Origin: Liolophura sinensis
Taxonomy: Eukaryota; Mollusca; Polyplacophora; Chitonida; Chitonidae
NCBI RefSeq assembly: GCF_032854445.1
Contig: NC_088305.1
Location: 25,880,628 to 25,944,627 of the forward strand
Reading direction: 5' to 3'
Length of the DNA stretch: 64,000 nucleotides
A model generated the notes under the pieces. The model saw only the letters and a program-made list of their open reading frames with translations. It was not told where the DNA came from and did not search any database. This document shows positions 59,467-64,000 of this stretch, piece by piece; the stretch's first letter is position 1, and every line of letters begins with the position of its first letter. Made by a program: the position numbers and the translations under genes.

Positions 59467-60134
59467 TGTTAGGGTATCGGTATAATAAGCCAAAATCAAT
59501 TCCCAATAACGACCCTAACCTGGGTCAAACAGAGTAACACTCTCAAACACTGAAATGCTTGGTTTAACAATTGAATGAATCAAAAAGGAAAATAATGAGT
59601 TAAACTACAAATAGCAATGCACAGGATGTTACTATAAATGACTGCAGCTTACTCGTATGTATAAATACTTCCGACCTGATTTACGCTACAGTCCTTAACT
59701 TGACTTTCCGACGTTGTCCAATCGGCCCTGGAATACTCCAATCCTCTTTCTGGATGTCCGTTCCCTCTTTACTGGCGCGGTTTGTTGATCTCCCCCAACC
59801 ATAACATGGTTGAACCCTCCGACTCGTCTCACGAAGGGAGGTCGATACTTTTCTGGAATGGAGACCACAAATCTTCCAGCAAGCAGTTAATATGTACACG
59901 TTAATCACAGTTCACAAAATGCAGAATGTCCGCCAACAATCACCAGTTAATCCTGGTACGGCTAATCCAAATTACACCGGCTTTTCCACTAAAATGGTAC
60001 TAACGATTTCTTCTAACTATACCTGTGATGTATCGTCCGTAACTCCGTCAAATACACCTTATAGCTCTCCAAATATCACTGTCGTGTCACTGTCTATCTC
60101 TTTTCACAACTATCTCTGACTCTCTAAGCCTACA
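59467..60134 (-). repeat. 668-bp LTR of gypsy remnant 3
   Basis: Same ends and length as the other two LTRs. Confidence 0.6.
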
Positions 60135-62613
60135 AATCTGCCGCCGTATGTAATGTCATCGAAGCTTCGAGAAAGAACAAAGAAAATACACCAACAAGGT
60201 CATTTCCCACTGGCATCGGTCAATGGAAACTGATTGGCTAGAAATCTACAAGATGTTCTATATTTAGACTACCCGGCTGCGACTGAAATGAACTTGTCTC
60301 GTGACTAAGCCGCGTTAGGAAATGTACAACTATAAACATGCAATGTATTGTGACATGACACATAACACGCATGGTCCAATTCCACTCGAAGAAGTTTAAG
60401 TGTTATCGCTTTGTTTACTCAAATCAGACCTGAAATCGATATTAAGCCATTTATGTTAGTTCCAGGAAATAGAACTATTTATTTCATTAGTGTTGTGATA
60501 TCCGTTGCCCATATATTAATGTTTGGATCAATTAAACATGGGTGATGATTCCATGTCTAGCCTTTTATGATTAACAATGGATTAGCGTCTGTTGTATAGA
60601 TTTTTACCAAGGGGTACCAATGCCATCACAACGCATAGACACGACGTCCAAACCCCATTCGGACGCCATTCTAAATGTTAATCCTTACATAATGAAACAT
60701 ACATATAAAACAAAACTGTTTGAATGTAAGAGAATAGCAGTTTGATTTTCTTTTATTGATGGTAGAAATCGTTGTCTATATATTTCAGGTAAGAAATCCT
60801 AATGCAAGTGAAAAAAAAACAGGTTTATTGTCGGCTTTGAAGATGTTGTTTCTTGTCCTTATTCCTTTTAATCATGGAAATGTTTTCTTCAAGTACTGAA
60901 GTTTGCAGTACGGAGCTAGATTCTTGTAGTTGCTTAAGCTGTTTGATTTGTATATCGGTAACGCTTGAGCCAACTGTTTACAGGTGAACACCGCTCAACA
61001 CTAAGACAATCATAGGAAAGACCCCTTAGACGTGCTAACGTCACAAAAGTTTAATCATGAAATTGATATTCGCGTAAATAAATCAGCTATCCTGCTTATT
61101 AAATTTTCCATCTAAGACAATAAAATTAATCTGTCGCTATATTATAACGAGTACATAAAGCTTATCTTACGATTCAGATTTTTAGTGCCGCCAGTATGGT
61201 GCAGAAAATCCCACCAAAGTTTCAAATATCTTAGTTAATTGTGTTTTTTTTTATAAAAGCTAAAACCCCAGACCCGAAATCCCGCCTTCCAGAAGTGTAA
61301 AAATATTTGAAGGTATAAATGTTATTGGTCTCCGTCATAATGAATCTTATTTTCACATTCAATGTTTTTTACCTTTTAGCGCATATCTTAGGATATCGCT
61401 TAGCATGTCAACAATGATTTAATTGAGGGCACTCCATTTTCCGTGCTATTAAGAGCAATAAATCGTTTTAACATTCACCGCGCAACACAGAATTAGGGGG
61501 TACAAAAGCATATCAGACATATACGTGTGATCGAGCAGGGTATAGGAAAAACATGGAAAGTTTTCAGTTTTGCGGTGAATTGATACCTTATGCGGGTTAA
61601 CGTTATAGCAATGAGTGTGTAGACAAAGCTCCTTTCGTTGGATGCTGACTCGGATTTGTAGGTAAACAACCAGGTGGGGTGGGGGGTGGGGGAGGGGGGG
61701 GGGCTGTTCGCATTAACTGGATATTACTGAGGATAATTATTGGGCTTACATATGGAAAGAAATGAATGGAAGCATTAGCGCGCGGTAGAAAGGAAACTCT
61801 TTCGTTGATACGCTTAGAAGTCAGGCTGTCAAGAACGGGAAGCAACGATACCAAAACAAAATGTAAACCACAGAGATGGTTACTCGTCCAAAAGCAGGAG
61901 AAGGCTCCACTTGTTCTAGGTGGGAAGCGAGGGTTCATCACTCCAGTAAAACGGGATGTTGCAACAGCCAAGTTTAGGACAAAAATATCAGTGGAAACGA
62001 AGTCGCAAAGTTTGATTTTAAATCGCAAACAATTTTTTTTAATAACAAGCAGTTGACTTCGATTTTATCAGCCCCAGCCTTCAAGCAACGCTACAACAAG
62101 TAATTTTGGAAGCAGAGAGAGTATATTATTGACACAAGGAGGAAAATATCAATACAGGAAATGTAGAACGGTTTGGAACGAAAGCGACTTTGATTTCATC
62201 ATTCAAGATTGTGCGACCAAGTGAACCGGAGCCGTGGCACGAGACTTCTCACGTCAGCTGTTTGGAATTTTAACTAGTGGGATTGTGTTTGGGGGATGTT
62301 GAAAGAAGGGGGCCATCAGATTGGCGTAAGGCTTTGATTCGAGTTCATTCCAAATGGACAATGTAACAGTAATTATCATGTTTGGCAAATGAAGAGGATT
62401 CTTCTAGAAGGCAACTTCCTCTTACCTACAAAACACTAACCATCTGTGTTTGGGCGAATAATTTAGCCAAATCCCTGGAAATTGGATTTCAAAGCATTCC
62501 AACACAACTATTTCAATCCCAAATAATACTGACATTCAAGGTCATAACAAGTGTCTGAATTGTCCTTCAAAAGAGAAATATATGTTTGTCGGATTGCTGT
62601 TTGATGCTTCAAG
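60135..62613 (+). other. Conserved 5' flank of B5
   Basis: TATAAAAG at 61252-61259. Near-identical to the B1 flank up to about 62045, then mosaic and more divergent. Confidence 0.4.
61673..61703. repeat. G-rich tract upstream of B5
   Basis: Same tract as at 12704. Confidence 0.75.
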
Positions 62614-64000
62614 ATGGAGAGACGGCTTCTGTTGGTATTTTATGTGATTTGTGTATTCACTGGCAATGTGGCTTCAGGTGAGTCTCAGGTATTATATTAT
62701 CAATACATTGTGTGTTTACGACTGGCAAGCAAAAGTTTCGTTACATTCAGATTCATGAATGCCGAGGTATAGGGCTGAGACAAATGAGTGTATAAATGTT
62801 GAATGTTAAAAATGTGATGTCAGCAACCTGTGGATGGTCGTGGGTTTACCCTGGGCTCTGCCAGTTTCCACCCACCATCATGCTGGCCGCCGTCGTATAA
62901 GTAAAATATTCTTGAGTGCTGCGTAAAACTCCAATCAAATAAATAAATAAATAAATCTAAGCCATGTAAGAGTTCAGTGATCATGTGTGAGTTTTACCTC
63001 AGGTATGCTTTTATGTTATCTTTTTTACCCAAAACCATCCGCAGGTGGCTGTAAAACCCTCGCACGTGCGAGCGGAGATGAAGCCAGTATGAACTGGACT
63101 TGAACTCACAGGAACCGCACTGATGATGATCTCCGGAGGTAGTAGGCTGCTCTAGCACTCTATCCACCATGCCATGGAGGACATATTGATTCTATGTATT
63201 CATGTAAATGCTTAGACAGTAGTAAATTATCACCCCTCCCCCCCCCCCCCTCCAACCCTCCGTCACAATAGCACCAAGCCTTTGGTAGAATAAGGTAAAA
63301 AAGTGAGGTTGATTAAATTAAAACGGAAAGGATTTTTACATTTTCACCTGTGTATCTTGGAGAAAAGAAACCCTTTTAAAGATAGCAGGAGTCCAAAGGC
63401 CATCTACCTTAACGTTATCTTACATACATACTTCCTGTATATATTTTTCCACCCAGTTTCCCGCAAAACCTCATGGGAATACATTTGTCTGAGAGGTGCT
63501 ATCTACTTGTTATTATTAATTATTTGTTCTAAGATAATACTGTCATAACCACCTGAAATTACCATACCAGACTGGCCACATATCTCAAGGTGTTATCCTC
63601 TGGTAGCTAATCCGGCTAAACATACAGAACAATTTCATAACCAGCTTGCGTAATGTTCGCCCAGAGAAGACAATGGCGTGAATTCCTATTCTGTGTACAT
63701 CTACTTTGCGCTGTTATGAAATCGATTTAACAAGCGGAGAAAATAGAAAAGTCTGGGGTTATGTAAGTCACGTAGTTAGTCATGTGTGACTCTTTTAAAA
63801 TCCATTAACCTGTAAAATCGGTATACTAGTATTCTATCCACAGAGCGGATTTATCGGAAATCATTCAGCCATCACCAGTTTCTAATCAACGCCCACAATG
63901 AATAGACTTTTGCTCCAGCATAGGCTTATTATAAGTAAATTTTGAACGTTCTGGTGGGGTTTTACATGATTATGAAAACTTACCGAACTGAAAGATGGTG
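62614..64000 (+). CDS. Gene B5: 5' end of a further type B lectin/PAN gene, truncated by the window
   Basis: Only the signal-peptide exon (62614-62677; MERR, hydrophobic core, VASG, GTGAGT donor) and part of intron 1 are visible. The intron matches B1 and B3 (SINE body at 62820, antisense SINE head at 63035, poly-C run near 63235), so type B exons should follow beyond the window. Its 5' flank mixes A-like and B-like sequence near 62060-62220. Confidence 0.7.
62817..62958 (+). mobile_element. 5'-truncated SINE body in B5 intron 1
   Basis: Orthologue of 13862 but closer to the family consensus (GGGCTCTGCCAG, GTATAAGTAAAATATTC); antisense head at 63035-63185. Confidence 0.6.

Larger units (their letters stand above)
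57588..60134 (-). mobile_element. Ty3/gypsy-like remnant 3
   Basis: Near-identical to remnant 1: connection 57588-57809, RT fragment 57850-58320, zinc knuckle near 58330-58386, SINE 58577-58916, LTR 59467-60134. It keeps KGYWQVP and VDYRQVNAVT where remnant 1 has KGYCQVP and VDYRQVNAKT, so it is slightly less mutated. Confidence 0.8.

Overview
This window looks like a metazoan nuclear genome, most likely a marine mollusc (bivalve or gastropod). It is AT-rich, has spliced genes with GT-AG introns, and is full of tRNA-headed SINEs of a kind I associate with mollusc genomes (bodies ending in AATAAATAAA, or in CACT repeats). It also carries short satellites and degraded Ty3/gypsy retrotransposons. 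Species cannot be settled from the sequence alone.

The window is one tandem array of related genes, all on the + strand. Each gene encodes a small secreted protein: a signal-peptide exon, a C-type-lectin-like domain (CTLD) split over two 180 and 195 nt exons, a possible 9-nt microexon, a Thr-rich linker exon of 66-69 nt, and a terminal exon encoding a Cys-rich PAN/Apple-like domain. Every intron is phase 1. Two alternating paralogue types form a head-to-tail repeat of about 24.5 kb. Type A has a duplicated linker module and an AATGAAACAGTC array in intron 1. Type B has one linker and a larger 35-bp minisatellite.

Layout: A0 (5' exon outside the window, 1-7503), B1 (13655-19647), A2 (23656-31655), B3 (37863-43898), A4 (48177-56472), B5 (signal exon at 62614, rest outside). 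A 69-bp satellite follows each gene. After each A gene there is an internally deleted minus-strand Ty3/gypsy element with one 668-bp LTR and a nested SINE. After each B gene there is a SINE instead. A conserved block of about 2.2-2.5 kb precedes each signal exon.

Only B3 reads through intact (253 aa). The other complete copies have different lesions. A0 and A4 share a TAG at the start of the PAN exon plus an 11-nt deletion. B1 has Trp to TGA in the first CTLD exon. A2 has lost the 3' end of CTLD exon 2 with its splice donor. A0 and A4, about 48.96 kb apart, are much closer to each other than to A2 and share a SINE insertion that A2 lacks. This points to a recent duplication of about 49 kb, or an assembly duplication, on top of the older A-B doubling. 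A role in recognition or defence is inferred only from domain content and copy-number turnover.
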